DNA of 64,000 bases, taken from NCBI RefSeq assembly GCF_013204845.1, contig NZ_JABMKY010000025.1, positions 1 to 64,000 on the forward strand. The letters run 5' to 3'. Position numbers and translations under genes: made by a program. The DNA is from Paenibacillus qinlingensis (GTDB lineage: Bacteria; Bacillota; Bacilli; Paenibacillales; NBRC-103111). The notes beneath the pieces are model-generated. The model saw nothing but the letters and a program-made list of their open reading frames with translations. It did not search any database and was not told where the DNA came from. Position 1 is the first letter of the stretch. Every line of letters begins with the position of its first letter. Positions 56,701 through 64,000 of the stretch are shown here, piece after piece.

Positions 56701-57232
56701 CATCATTTATGATCCGCAAGATACGAGCAAGGTGCTGGAGACATTTACATTCCCGCGTCAAGATAAAGAGCCTTACCTCTGCTTGGCTGACTATTTAAAA
56801 TCTGTTGAAAGCGGCGAGATGGACTATGTTGGATTCCTACTCGTGACAGCTGGACATGATATTAACGAATTGGCCAAAGAATGGCGTGACAAAGGGGATT
56901 ATTTGAAATCCCATGCATTGCAGGCGACAGCGCTTGAAGTAGCGGAAGGGTTTGCAGAACGTGTTCATCACATTATGCGTGATGTTGTTGGTATTGCAGA
57001 TCGTGTTGATATGACGATGCAAGAAAGATTTGGAGCCAAATATATCGGACAACGATTCTCATTCGGGTATCCAGCTTGTCCTAATCTGGAAGATCAAGCG
57101 AAGCTGTTTAATCTGCTGAAACCTGAGGATATCGGCGTTGAGTTGACGGAGTCGTTCATGATGGAGCCCGAAGCTTCCGTATCCGCGATTGTATTTGCAC
57201 ATAAAGAAGCACGTTATTTTAACGTAGGATAA
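53795..57232 (+). CDS. metH: Cobalamin-dependent methionine synthase MetH
   Basis: 1145 residues, full-length: homocysteine domain (about 10-320, zinc Cys in GGCCGTTPEH), pterin domain (about 350-610, VGERTNISGSRKF), cap plus B12 domain (about 640-870, with DVHDIGKN that coordinates cobalt), and the AdoMet activation domain (about 900-1145, RFSFGYPACP). Transfers a methyl from methyltetrahydrofolate to homocysteine. ATG at 53795 with AAAGGGAG. No leader riboswitch was recognised. Confidence 0.96.
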   Translation: MKKPPIQEQLKKKIMILDGAMGTMIQQEDLTADDFGSDDLDGCNEILCVTRPDVIQKIHEAYFAAGADMIETNTFGTTSVVLAEYDLQDRHRELNIAAAKLAIAAAEKYSTPEWPRYVVGAMGPTTKTLSVTGGVTFEQLEESYYQQALALVETGVDAMLLETSQDTLNVKAGSIGIRRAFETLGVELPIMISGTIEPMGTTLAGQNIESFYISLEHLKPISMGLNCATGPEFMRDHIRTLSGIADTAISCYPNAGLPDENGHYHESPESLAKKMAGFAEQGWLNIAGGCCGTTPEHIRAMAETLANYKPRGEYGSHPPAISGIETVYIEPENRPIMVGERTNISGSRKFKRLIKEGKFEEGSEIARNQVKNGAHVIDINLQDTDIDEAYAVEEFMQEVVKKVKVPLMIDSTYDHIIELGLKYSQGKAIINSINLEDGESKFEGILPLIHRYGASVVCILIDERGQAVSRQAKIEVATRSYELLTGKYGMNPEDIIFDPNMFPVGSGDPQYIGSAVETIEGIKLIKEKYPLAKTILGLSNISFGLPDAGREVLNSVYLYHCTKAGLDYAIVNTEKLERYASIPDTERQLAEELIYNTNDDTLAQFVAHFREKKVEKKEKISNLSLEERLGSYVVEGTKEGLIPDLEIALQTYSPLEVINGPLMKGMEEVGRLFNGNELIVAEVLQSAEVMKASVNFLEPFMEKSETAVKGKIILATVKGDVHDIGKNLVEIILSNNGYKIINLGIKVPPEQIIEAYRKEQADAIGLSGLLVKSAQQMVITAQDLRTAGVDVPILVGGAALTRKFTKTRIQPEYEGVVLYAKDAMDGLDIANKLSDPEQRKRLIQELRESLESDVMDTGKKEEKLPQLTRVSSSAVSKDLPVQVPQDTDRHILRDYPISHLMPYVNMQMLLGHHLGLKGKVEQLLSDKDTKALQLKDTVDSILHAAQHNGIIKAHGMYRFFPAQSNGNDVIIYDPQDTSKVLETFTFPRQDKEPYLCLADYLKSVESGEMDYVGFLLVTAGHDINELAKEWRDKGDYLKSHALQATALEVAEGFAERVHHIMRDVVGIADRVDMTMQERFGAKYIGQRFSFGYPACPNLEDQAKLFNLLKPEDIGVELTESFMMEPEASVSAIVFAHKEARYFNVG

Positions 57233-57241
57233 GATTGTGAG

Positions 57242-57298
57242 AGCGAGGCAGCGAGTTGGAACGATCATGTTCCGCGGCATCCTCGCTTTCCGTTTTGA
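57242..57298 (+). terminator. Terminator after metH
   Basis: AGCGAGG (57242-57248) pairs with CCTCGCT (57281-57287), with an inner GGAAC/GTTCC stem; short T-rich tract. Confidence 0.75.
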
Positions 57299-57332
57299 CG
57301 ATGTGATATTGAGATAGAATGGGGTTTGTTTT

Positions 57333-58262
57333 GTGGACTTGTATTTTCTAGGAACGGGTGCAGGCATGCCCTCCAAACAACGAAATGTAACTTCAATTGC
57401 CTTGAATTTGTTAGACGAACGGGGCACATATTGGCTTGTTGATTGCGGAGAGGGGACGCAGCAGCAGATTCTGAACTCTCCCGTGAAGCTGGGTCGAACG
57501 GAGAAAATTTTCATCACTCATTTACATGGTGATCATCTGTACGGACTCCCAGGATTATTGACGAGTCGCTCCTACTTGGGTGGGGATACACCATTGACCT
57601 TATATGGTCCGCGGGGGCTCAAACAATTCGTAGAAACTGCGCTGGAAGTCAGCGGGGCTCATCTGACTTATACGCTACATCTTGTAGAGCTTGAGGAAGA
57701 GGGCATTATTTTCGAAGACGAAAGCTTTCTTGTAGAAACGGCTCGATTAGAGCATCGTATTGAATGTTTTGGATTCCGCATTGTGGAGAAGGATCAACCC
57801 GGCAAGCTTCTAAATGAAAAGCTGAAGGAACTCGGAGTTCCTCCAGGTCCGATCTACGGTCAGCTGAAGCTAGGGCATACCGTACAGCTTGAAGATGGCC
57901 GGACTATACACGGGCAAGATTTCTTAGGTGCTCCAGTCGCTGGGCGAGTGGTAGTTATTTTAGGAGATACGCGATATTGTGAGGGAGCGAAAAGGTTGGC
58001 AAGAGGTGCCGATGTTCTCGTTCATGAAGCGACCTTTGCTATGGATAAGCAAGAGCTGGCCTATGCCTTCGATCATGCGACCTCCACGGACGCGGCACGG
58101 ACCGCGCAAGAGGCTGGAGCGAATGCGCTCATCATGACGCATCTTAGCTCGCGATATCAAGGAGAAAGTGTAACTGAACTGCTTCACCAAGCACAGCAAA
58201 TTCACGCGAACAGTCACTTGGCAAGGGATTTCTGGAGCTTTGAGATACCGCGCAAAGTATAA
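57333..58262 (+). CDS. rnz: Ribonuclease Z
   Basis: 309 residues. Metallo-beta-lactamase fold with [12 protein letters not shown] (HxHxDH), [13 protein letters not shown], and downstream DTRYC and THLSSRY motifs. The usual RNase Z exosite is present as [12 protein letters not shown]. Removes 3' trailers from tRNA precursors. GTG start; ribosome binding site weak (AATGGGG). Confidence 0.95.
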   Translation: MDLYFLGTGAGMPSKQRNVTSIALNLLDERGTYWLVDCGEGTQQQILNSPVKLGRTEKIFITHLHGDHLYGLPGLLTSRSYLGGDTPLTLYGPRGLKQFVETALEVSGAHLTYTLHLVELEEEGIIFEDESFLVETARLEHRIECFGFRIVEKDQPGKLLNEKLKELGVPPGPIYGQLKLGHTVQLEDGRTIHGQDFLGAPVAGRVVVILGDTRYCEGAKRLARGADVLVHEATFAMDKQELAYAFDHATSTDAARTAQEAGANALIMTHLSSRYQGESVTELLHQAQQIHANSHLARDFWSFEIPRKV

Positions 58263-58263
58263 A

Positions 58264-58310
58264 ATAAGTAAGCTTCTCCTGTTAAGTACGACTGGGAGAA
58301 GCTTATTTTT
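58264..58310 (+). terminator. Terminator after rnz
   Basis: AAGCTTCTCC (from 58270) pairs with GGGAGAAGCTT (ending 58304), followed by ATTTTT. Confidence 0.8.
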
Positions 58311-58380
58311 GTATCCCTACGTCAATTTCCTGCGTTCACCTCATACACTAAATCAAACCAACGGAAATCGAGGTGAAGGT

Positions 58381-58482
58381 ATGGAAATTACACTCGGTGA
58401 AGTGCTGCTTTCTATCTTTATATCCTCGATCTTTTTCATAATGATTAAGGAAATTAGAAAGTCGTACAAAGATTCAGAATAG
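58381..58482 (+). CDS. Small single-membrane-segment peptide of 33 residues
   Basis: Begins MEITLGEVLLSIFISSIFFI: one hydrophobic segment (about 7-23) and a basic C-terminal tail (KEIRKSYKDSE). Preceded by GAGGTGAAGG at good spacing and followed by a terminator, so a separate small gene is likely. Function unknown. Confidence 0.6.
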   Translation: MEITLGEVLLSIFISSIFFIMIKEIRKSYKDSE

Positions 58483-58498
58483 TTAGAAGATTAGATCG

Positions 58499-58528
58499 TA
58501 AGCCCTATACGGAATGATAGGGCTTCTG
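58499..58528 (+). terminator. Hairpin after the 33-residue ORF
   Basis: AAGCCCTAT (58500-58508) pairs with ATAGGGCTT (58517-58525). T-run is weak. Confidence 0.6.
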
Positions 58529-58568
58529 ATAAAATAGTTGTAAACGCTTCATAAATGGGGGGGTGGAC

Positions 58569-61500
58569 ATGACGTATCCGGTTTACAGAACGACTGTATA
58601 CCATTTTGCCGTACTCATTATTATTTTTTTTATTATTGGAATTTTATGTATGTCAAGAGATGCCTATGCCTCTGAAATACCAGTTTCTCAGGGGAAATCT
58701 GCTGTAGCATCCTCTGTTACTGGAGCTACATATAGTGCAAGTCAAGCGGTGGACGGTTTCATTCATACGAAATGGGTGGCAAGTAATTCGCAACTGCCAC
58801 AATCGCTAACAGTAGATCTTACGCAAAATGTACATGTTTCACGTGTTGAAACTGTGTTTGAGCATGTGAATAGTTCATATGCCTATAAGATTGAATCCTC
58901 GATGGATGGTATCAATTGGAGCCTTTTTGCAGATCGTTCTACGAATACAGTCATAAATTTCCCCTATTATTCCGATAGCGGTGATGTTCTGGCGAGATTC
59001 GTCAGATTGCAAGTTGTAGGCGTTGGCTCGCCTGGTGATCAAGCTAGCGTGTTTGATTTTCGTGTATATTCAACGAGTGAGGCTCTGACGCTTCTGTCAC
59101 AAAATAAGACGACGGCTTCGTTATCTAGTTTTTCTGGTTCTTGGGGCTCTGATAAGGCTGTAGATGGTCAATTGTTATCAAGTTGGGCACCTAGTAGTAC
59201 ATCTTTACCTCAATGGCTGGTAGTGGATCTAGGGCAGTTGCGTAATGTACAACGATTTGAGACCACGTATTCAACTATACAAGATATCTATGGTTACAAA
59301 ATTGATTTTTCCATAGATGGTATTACCTGGTATACCTTTACTGATCGAACAGGGAATATGCAGGCAGGAGATCCGCGTTATGTGGATGAAGGGAATGTCA
59401 CGGCACGATATTTTCGATTAACGACAACGCGTGTTGCCTCAGGTGGGTATGCGAGCGTTGCAGAATTTCAAATATATGGGCCAGATGGAGGATTGAATAA
59501 TAATCCCAATGGGCAAACGCTAACACGTCTGTATTTGGATGACGAAGGTTATAGCTTGCAACCAAGTGAAACGATAGCCAGTTACTTAACAGGGGTTTAT
59601 GCGAATGGCCATACATTTACGATCCAAACTGGAGCCACTTATAGAATTGCTAATACTGCTGTGGCAACTGTTAATGCGAATGGCGTTATCACGGGAGTTG
59701 CTGCTGGCTCAACAACCATAACCGTAACGTATAACGGCCAATCAACATCAGCCAACATTACGGTTTCCTCAAATTTGGCAAATTTGAATCGCATAGCCTT
59801 CGATGCTTATTCGTATTCACTCCAATCTGGCACAACACGATCTCCTTATGTCATTGGCTATAAAAATGACAGCAGCACACAATCATTGACAACGGGTCTG
59901 ACTTTTACAAGCTCAAATCCAGCGGTGGCTAGTGTCAATTCAAATGGAATGGTAACCGGTATTACGCCTGGCGTAACGACGATTACAGCATATTATGGCG
60001 GCTTCACAGCATCAGCGAGTGTGAGTGTGACAACCAGTGTTAGTCGAATAGAGGCAGATGAGAGTACCATCTACTTGGAAGTAAGTGGAACGCAGTATCT
60101 TTCCATACATGCCTATGATTCGCAATATCATGAAACTGAAGTAACCTCGAATACGAGTTTCACAAGTTCGAATTCATCTGTCGTTACTGTAAGTAGTTAC
60201 GGTTATATCACGGGAGTAAGTGCAGGGAGTGCCATTATTACGGCAACATACAGCGGAATCTCGACAACGATTTATGTCACGGTAGGATTCAAAGACATAC
60301 TAGCCCCTACATGGAATTATGGTGCGAATGTAACGGTAACGCCAAGTTCGGGTTCATCTGTCACTTTAACCTGGTCGGCAGCAACAGACAATGTTGGCGT
60401 CACTTCCTATCGGATATACAAAGATTCGGAGATGCTAACTACGGTGAGCGGAAGCGAGCTTACTACGCAATTATCAGGCTTAACGGCAGGTGCAAACATG
60501 AGTTTTAAAGTGGAAGCGGGGGATGTAGTGGATAACTGGTCCTCGACTGGACCCAGCGTTAGTTACATGTTAACAGGAGTTGTGAAGTCAACAGGTTCTC
60601 AGGCACTTCTCATTTCGTCTCAGCGTGTCCGTGAAGCAGCACCTGATGGTAGAATGCAATCCAGATTCTATGCCGATGAAGGTGAGTTACGGGAAGCATT
60701 CATCGCATTAAACGAGGGTAAGGCTTCATCTTTGCTGTTACAAATTCAAGATGATCACGATACGACAGTCGTCGAATTTGCATCCAGCGTGTGGAATGAT
60801 TTGCAGAATACGAATGGAAGTATTCAACTAGATATGAATGCCATTCAGTTTACAATTCCATTGTTACTTTTCAAAAATCATGTAAGTGAAGCAGAAAGTT
60901 CGAATGGACGATTTGCAGTGATTGTTCGACATGAAGTAGGTCAACTTGCTGAAAAACTAAATGAAAAAGCTACAACGGAACAATCGTCTTTGCTTCTGAC
61001 CAATCCAATTGAGTTCGAAATTCAAGCTGGCGGCGTTGCGATTCATCATTATGAGAACATGCACGTGGAGAGATCCATCGCTCTTCCTGGCACTTCTTAC
61101 ACTACCAACGTAACTGCGGTACGCTTGAATGTCGAATCAGGAGAGATTGCCTTCGTTCCGTCTATCTTAACCGGTAGCGATGGTGCTTGGAAGATGGTTA
61201 TTAAAGACCAATACGGCGGATTATACACCATCATTCAGAAGGATAAGCATTTTGAAGATATGAGGGCGCACTGGGCTCGCGAGGACGTGGAAAAACTTGC
61301 ATCCAAAAGGATCATTACTGGGGTCGATGAACAAAACTTCGCACCGGAGGAGGAAATCTCTCGTGCTGAATTTGCTACATTACTTATTCGAGCCCTTGGT
61401 ATGGAAGTAAGCGTATCAGATCCTGGAGCTACTGGTTTTCGGGATATCAAGGAAAGAGATTGGTATTCACAAATGGTCAACATAGCGGCTAAAGCAGGTC

Positions 61501-61817
61501 TTATTGAGGGTTTTGAAGATGGCACTTTTCGTCCACTTCTTCAAGTGACTCGTGAGCAGATGGCAGCCATGATCAACCGAACCATTCAAATCACAGGAAG
61601 CCAGCAAGAAAGCTACGAACAAGATACAGTTCTTAATCCATTTGTAGATCAACATGCAATCGACAACTGGGCAAGGCAAGCAATGGCCTTCACCCTGCAA
61701 ACAGGGTTAATACAAGGCGTCACTAAGACCCAGCTTAACCCTAATGCCTTCGCGACCCGAGCACAAGCGGCCGTCATGTTGAAACGGTTATTAATTTATT
61801 TGCAGTATATGAATTGA
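58569..61817 (+). CDS. Cell-surface protein: discoidin (F5/8C) x2, Big2-like x3, FN3, SLH x3
   Basis: 1082 residues. Signal/anchor segment (about 10-35), two F5/8-type C domains (about 40-165, 180-305; QAVDGFIHTKWVAS and KAVDGQLLSSWAPS), three Big2 Ig-like repeats (about 320-580, with VNANGVITGVAAGSTTITV), an FN3 domain (about 580-670), an unassigned region, then three SLH motifs (about 895-1080; FEDMRAHWAREDVEKLASK, FRDIKERDWYSQMVNIAAK, and FVDQHAIDNWARQAMAF). Likely anchored to secondary wall polymer and binding glycans; there is no catalytic domain. ATG at 58569 under GGGGGGTGG. Confidence 0.85.
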   Translation: MTYPVYRTTVYHFAVLIIIFFIIGILCMSRDAYASEIPVSQGKSAVASSVTGATYSASQAVDGFIHTKWVASNSQLPQSLTVDLTQNVHVSRVETVFEHVNSSYAYKIESSMDGINWSLFADRSTNTVINFPYYSDSGDVLARFVRLQVVGVGSPGDQASVFDFRVYSTSEALTLLSQNKTTASLSSFSGSWGSDKAVDGQLLSSWAPSSTSLPQWLVVDLGQLRNVQRFETTYSTIQDIYGYKIDFSIDGITWYTFTDRTGNMQAGDPRYVDEGNVTARYFRLTTTRVASGGYASVAEFQIYGPDGGLNNNPNGQTLTRLYLDDEGYSLQPSETIASYLTGVYANGHTFTIQTGATYRIANTAVATVNANGVITGVAAGSTTITVTYNGQSTSANITVSSNLANLNRIAFDAYSYSLQSGTTRSPYVIGYKNDSSTQSLTTGLTFTSSNPAVASVNSNGMVTGITPGVTTITAYYGGFTASASVSVTTSVSRIEADESTIYLEVSGTQYLSIHAYDSQYHETEVTSNTSFTSSNSSVVTVSSYGYITGVSAGSAIITATYSGISTTIYVTVGFKDILAPTWNYGANVTVTPSSGSSVTLTWSAATDNVGVTSYRIYKDSEMLTTVSGSELTTQLSGLTAGANMSFKVEAGDVVDNWSSTGPSVSYMLTGVVKSTGSQALLISSQRVREAAPDGRMQSRFYADEGELREAFIALNEGKASSLLLQIQDDHDTTVVEFASSVWNDLQNTNGSIQLDMNAIQFTIPLLLFKNHVSEAESSNGRFAVIVRHEVGQLAEKLNEKATTEQSSLLLTNPIEFEIQAGGVAIHHYENMHVERSIALPGTSYTTNVTAVRLNVESGEIAFVPSILTGSDGAWKMVIKDQYGGLYTIIQKDKHFEDMRAHWAREDVEKLASKRIITGVDEQNFAPEEEISRAEFATLLIRALGMEVSVSDPGATGFRDIKERDWYSQMVNIAAKAGLIEGFEDGTFRPLLQVTREQMAAMINRTIQITGSQQESYEQDTVLNPFVDQHAIDNWARQAMAFTLQTGLIQGVTKTQLNPNAFATRAQAAVMLKRLLIYLQYMN

Positions 61818-61829
61818 TGAGCTCTACGA

Positions 61830-61861
61830 AAACAATTCGCCTTTGGCGGATTGTTTTTTTT
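61830..61861 (+). terminator. Terminator after the SLH protein gene
   Basis: ACAATTCGCC pairs with GGCGGATTGT around TTT, followed by a long T-run. Confidence 0.85.
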
Positions 61862-61963
61862 ATATGCTAAATCTTACAAATTCTTCACAACACGCAAATA
61901 AATCGAAAATAATGCTCTGTTAATCTAGAGTTATAAAACTCTAGTGAAGGGCGTGAGGACGGA

Positions 61964-62737
61964 ATGAGTGGAGTATCTCTACAAACGGCGCCACAACCTG
62001 CGAAACTGATGTTAAAGCTGGCAAGTAACTCACAAGAAATCGAACAAGCAATGCGATTGCGTTATCAGATTTTCGTGGAGGAAGAAAAAAATTTGCGTCT
62101 ACGGAATGAGAGTAAGTTGGAAATGGATGCCTACGATGAGTATTGTGATCACCTCATTGTCAAAGAACTAGAGTCAGAACAGGTGATAGGTACGTATCGT
62201 CTTCTTCCAGGTGATCGAGCATTGGATGCGATCGGCTTTTATTCAGAAACCGAGTTTGATTTGAATAGTTACAGTAATTTGAAAAGGCAGTCCTTAGAAC
62301 TAGGGCGCAGCTGTATTGCGCCGGAGCATCGCGGCGGTAGAGCGATTGGTATGCTGTGGGAAGGGATTGCAAGTTATATAAACGATAGCCAATTTACGCA
62401 TTTAATCGGTTGTGCAAGTGTGCACATCCCAACAATAGAGGAACTAAATGAGATTTACACACTGCTTCATCGCAAGCAAGTTTTGACGGACCGCTATGGG
62501 ATCAAGCCTCTCGAGACGCATCGGATATCTGGGCTAGCTCAGATTGAGCTTGCTGGCAAGGAAAAGGAGATGTTTCGAAAGCTGCCTCCTTTAATGAAAG
62601 GCTATCAATGGCTTGGAGCAGAAATCGGTGGGGATCCCGCCTACGATGCGTTATTTGGAACAGTTGACTTTTTCATTGTTTTTCAAAAAGATAAAATAAC
62701 AAGTCGGTACAAACGACACTTTCTGCCTGCAGACTAA
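61964..62737 (+). CDS. OlsB-like GNAT N-acyltransferase
   Basis: 257 residues. Matches the OlsB/PF13444-type N-acyltransferase pattern: [28 protein letters not shown] and [16 protein letters not shown] followed by [10 protein letters not shown]. OlsB transfers a 3-hydroxyacyl group to ornithine; related enzymes use other amino acids. No membrane segment. Followed 17 nt later by an LpxL-type acyltransferase, so an OlsB/OlsA-like pair that could build an aminolipid. Confidence 0.78.
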   Translation: MSGVSLQTAPQPAKLMLKLASNSQEIEQAMRLRYQIFVEEEKNLRLRNESKLEMDAYDEYCDHLIVKELESEQVIGTYRLLPGDRALDAIGFYSETEFDLNSYSNLKRQSLELGRSCIAPEHRGGRAIGMLWEGIASYINDSQFTHLIGCASVHIPTIEELNEIYTLLHRKQVLTDRYGIKPLETHRISGLAQIELAGKEKEMFRKLPPLMKGYQWLGAEIGGDPAYDALFGTVDFFIVFQKDKITSRYKRHFLPAD

Positions 62738-62754
62738 TACGAGGAGGACTTACC

Positions 62755-63675
62755 TTGTACGAATGGATTGCTAAACTTACTTTGGCTAATGGTCGACAAA
62801 GCCGTTTGGTGCACGTGTTGGCCATTTTCCCATTGTGGTTAATGTCATGTCTATGTGCTATGTTAGCGGCATTATTATGTGTAGCTTCGCGCAACGGGTT
62901 TCTAAAGCGTGTGGAACATAATCTAGCTGATCTCTTATCCCCGATTTCCAAACGGAAGTTAAGGTCTCTTAGAAGGCGCTATGTACGAAATGTTGTTTAC
63001 TCGCTGTGTGAAATTTTGTTTTTGTCGAATCGCATGCAGGAGAAGGATTTTAAATTACAGGGTGAAGAACATTTGCATGAAGCGCAGCGAATGGCTAATG
63101 GAAAAGGTTTTATCATTTATGCGCCGCATGTAGGTAATTTCTTCAGTTATTATTGGTATTTTACGAAGAGATATAATTGTCTTACTGTTGCTTCTGCTGG
63201 AAGTCCTGAATTGTTGCCTTTGTACATGAAATTCGCTGAATTAGGATGTAAAGGGTTGGATTACGATCGTGTTCCTCCTCTGGAGTTGTATCGGACCCTG
63301 AAGAATCATGTGCAATCTGGTGGCGTCGTTTTCCTATTAGGCGATTTCTGGAGATCATCATTTCCCTTATCGAAATTATTCGGCAGAGTTACTCGAACAC
63401 CTGAAGGTGCGGCGATGTTAGCACTTGAACAGAAAGTGCCAATTGTTCCTTTTTACGGATACAGAAAGCGAAATTTTAAGCATCAACTTATCGTAGGCCC
63501 TCCTTTAAACCTGCATGCCCAAACAGCTCGAGCTTCGCGGTCTGCTAGAGCAGATACGAATCTTATTCTAAATAACTTTATCGAACGGGTTATTCGTGAA
63601 CAGCCGGCTTCTTGGTTTTATTGGTTTAATGCCCATGAGAGATGGGAGAATGTACATCAGCAAGTAAGAGCATAA
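62755..63675 (+). CDS. LpxL/HtrB-type lysophospholipid acyltransferase
   Basis: 306 residues. N-terminal membrane segment (about 20-45) and acyltransferase motifs resembling the LpxL family: [12 protein letters not shown] (HxxxxD/E-like active site region, here HVGNF), [13 protein letters not shown] and [22 protein letters not shown]. LpxL enzymes add acyl chains to lipid A in Gram-negatives; the role in this Gram-positive is unknown and may be acylation of the N-acylated product of the upstream enzyme. Start TTG with GAGGAGG. Confidence 0.78.
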   Translation: MYEWIAKLTLANGRQSRLVHVLAIFPLWLMSCLCAMLAALLCVASRNGFLKRVEHNLADLLSPISKRKLRSLRRRYVRNVVYSLCEILFLSNRMQEKDFKLQGEEHLHEAQRMANGKGFIIYAPHVGNFFSYYWYFTKRYNCLTVASAGSPELLPLYMKFAELGCKGLDYDRVPPLELYRTLKNHVQSGGVVFLLGDFWRSSFPLSKLFGRVTRTPEGAAMLALEQKVPIVPFYGYRKRNFKHQLIVGPPLNLHAQTARASRSARADTNLILNNFIERVIREQPASWFYWFNAHERWENVHQQVRA

Positions 63676-63692
63676 GGACGGAGGGGTTCAGA

Positions 63693-64000
63693 ATGGATTC
63701 AGGAAGCCACTTATTATTTGGCATTAGCCTTGCAGGACTTGCGTGTTTGGCACCTGGCGTTGTTCAAGAGCCAACGCTAGTTCAGGCAATTCTAGCAGGG
63801 ACTTTAGTGGGGTCGTATGCACCAGATTTTGATACAGTAGCCCGCTTGCGAGGATATGGCAGCTATGTTCGCATTCATCGAGGTGTGACACATTCATTGC
63901 CAGCATTATTCATATGGCCGCTATTGATTAGCTTGCCGCTCGCCGCGGTGTTTGGTGTATGGGAGCATTATTTTAGCTTATTTCTGTGGACGTTTCTAGC
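63693..64000 (+). CDS. Membrane-bound metal-dependent hydrolase (YdjM/DUF457-like), cut by window end
   Basis: Partial: 102 residues seen, no stop. Several hydrophobic segments with GSYAPDFDTVARLRG and the HRGVTHSL motif typical of the YdjM/LexA-regulated DUF457 family. GGAGGGG upstream. Third gene of the acyltransferase cluster by position. Confidence 0.78.
   Translation, partial: MDSGSHLLFGISLAGLACLAPGVVQEPTLVQAILAGTLVGSYAPDFDTVARLRGYGSYVRIHRGVTHSLPALFIWPLLISLPLAAVFGVWEHYFSLFLWTFL

Overview
The window reads as chromosomal DNA of an endospore-forming Gram-positive bacterium of the Paenibacillus type. It carries spore genes (cotE, spoVK), Bacillus-type regulators (LexA, YneA, GlnR), lipoproteins, an S-layer-homology surface protein and GGAGG-type ribosome binding sites. 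From about 19 kb to 52 kb the gene order follows the Bacillus subtilis cotE-mutS-mutL-miaA-hfq ... spoVK-hflX-ynbB-glnR-glnA ... lexA-yneA-ynzC backbone, with extra genes between these anchors.

Layout. 0-0.8 kb: edge of an IS3-type element, a non-coding stretch with degenerate repeats, and a small zinc-ribbon gene. 0.8-2.7 kb: secreted GH18 protein on the minus strand. 2.9-12.4 kb: an apparent envelope-stress and export block: DUF309 protein, OmpR-type regulator and histidine kinase, a lipoprotein with LTxxQ motifs, a MacA-like adaptor, ABC ATPase, MacB/FtsX permease and a large exported modular protein. 12.4-19.4 kb: carbonic anhydrase, YqkB-like protein, M32 carboxypeptidase, an SsuABC/ThiY-like ABC importer and an ArAE exporter. 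19.4-30.4 kb: cotE, an amidoligase, a small ORF, mutS, an S41 protease, mutL, a methyltransferase, miaA and hfq. 30.5-39 kb: class A PBP, cyclophilin lipoprotein, esterase, YdcF-like protein, SDR, two GNATs and lipoate ligase. 39-48.9 kb: spoVK, a Fur-box-preceded efeUOB iron operon, hflX, a PLP lyase-like protein and glnR-glnA with two GlnR boxes. 49-53 kb: a 50-codon ORF coupled to an M29 aminopeptidase, divergent lexA/yneA with four LexA boxes, ynzC and a HAD hydrolase. 53-64 kb: mtnD and metH diverging around a palindrome, rnz, a 33-aa membrane peptide, a discoidin/Big2/SLH surface protein, and an OlsB-like N-acyltransferase paired with an LpxL-type acyltransferase, then a YdjM-like membrane protein cut by the window end.

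Most interesting non-standard signals. (1) A leader of about 110-150 nt occurs in two diverged copies, before hfq and before the MacA-like gene, with compensatory stems. (2) Three unrelated intergenic regions each hold about four degenerate short units at nearly the same spacing (about 50 and about 62-65 nt). (3) An ATP-grasp-like/amidoligase fusion sits between cotE and mutS. (4) There is an aminolipid-type acyltransferase pair. (5) Two well-placed ORFs of 50 and 59 codons lie directly before larger genes. All calls come from reading the sequence; no database search was possible.
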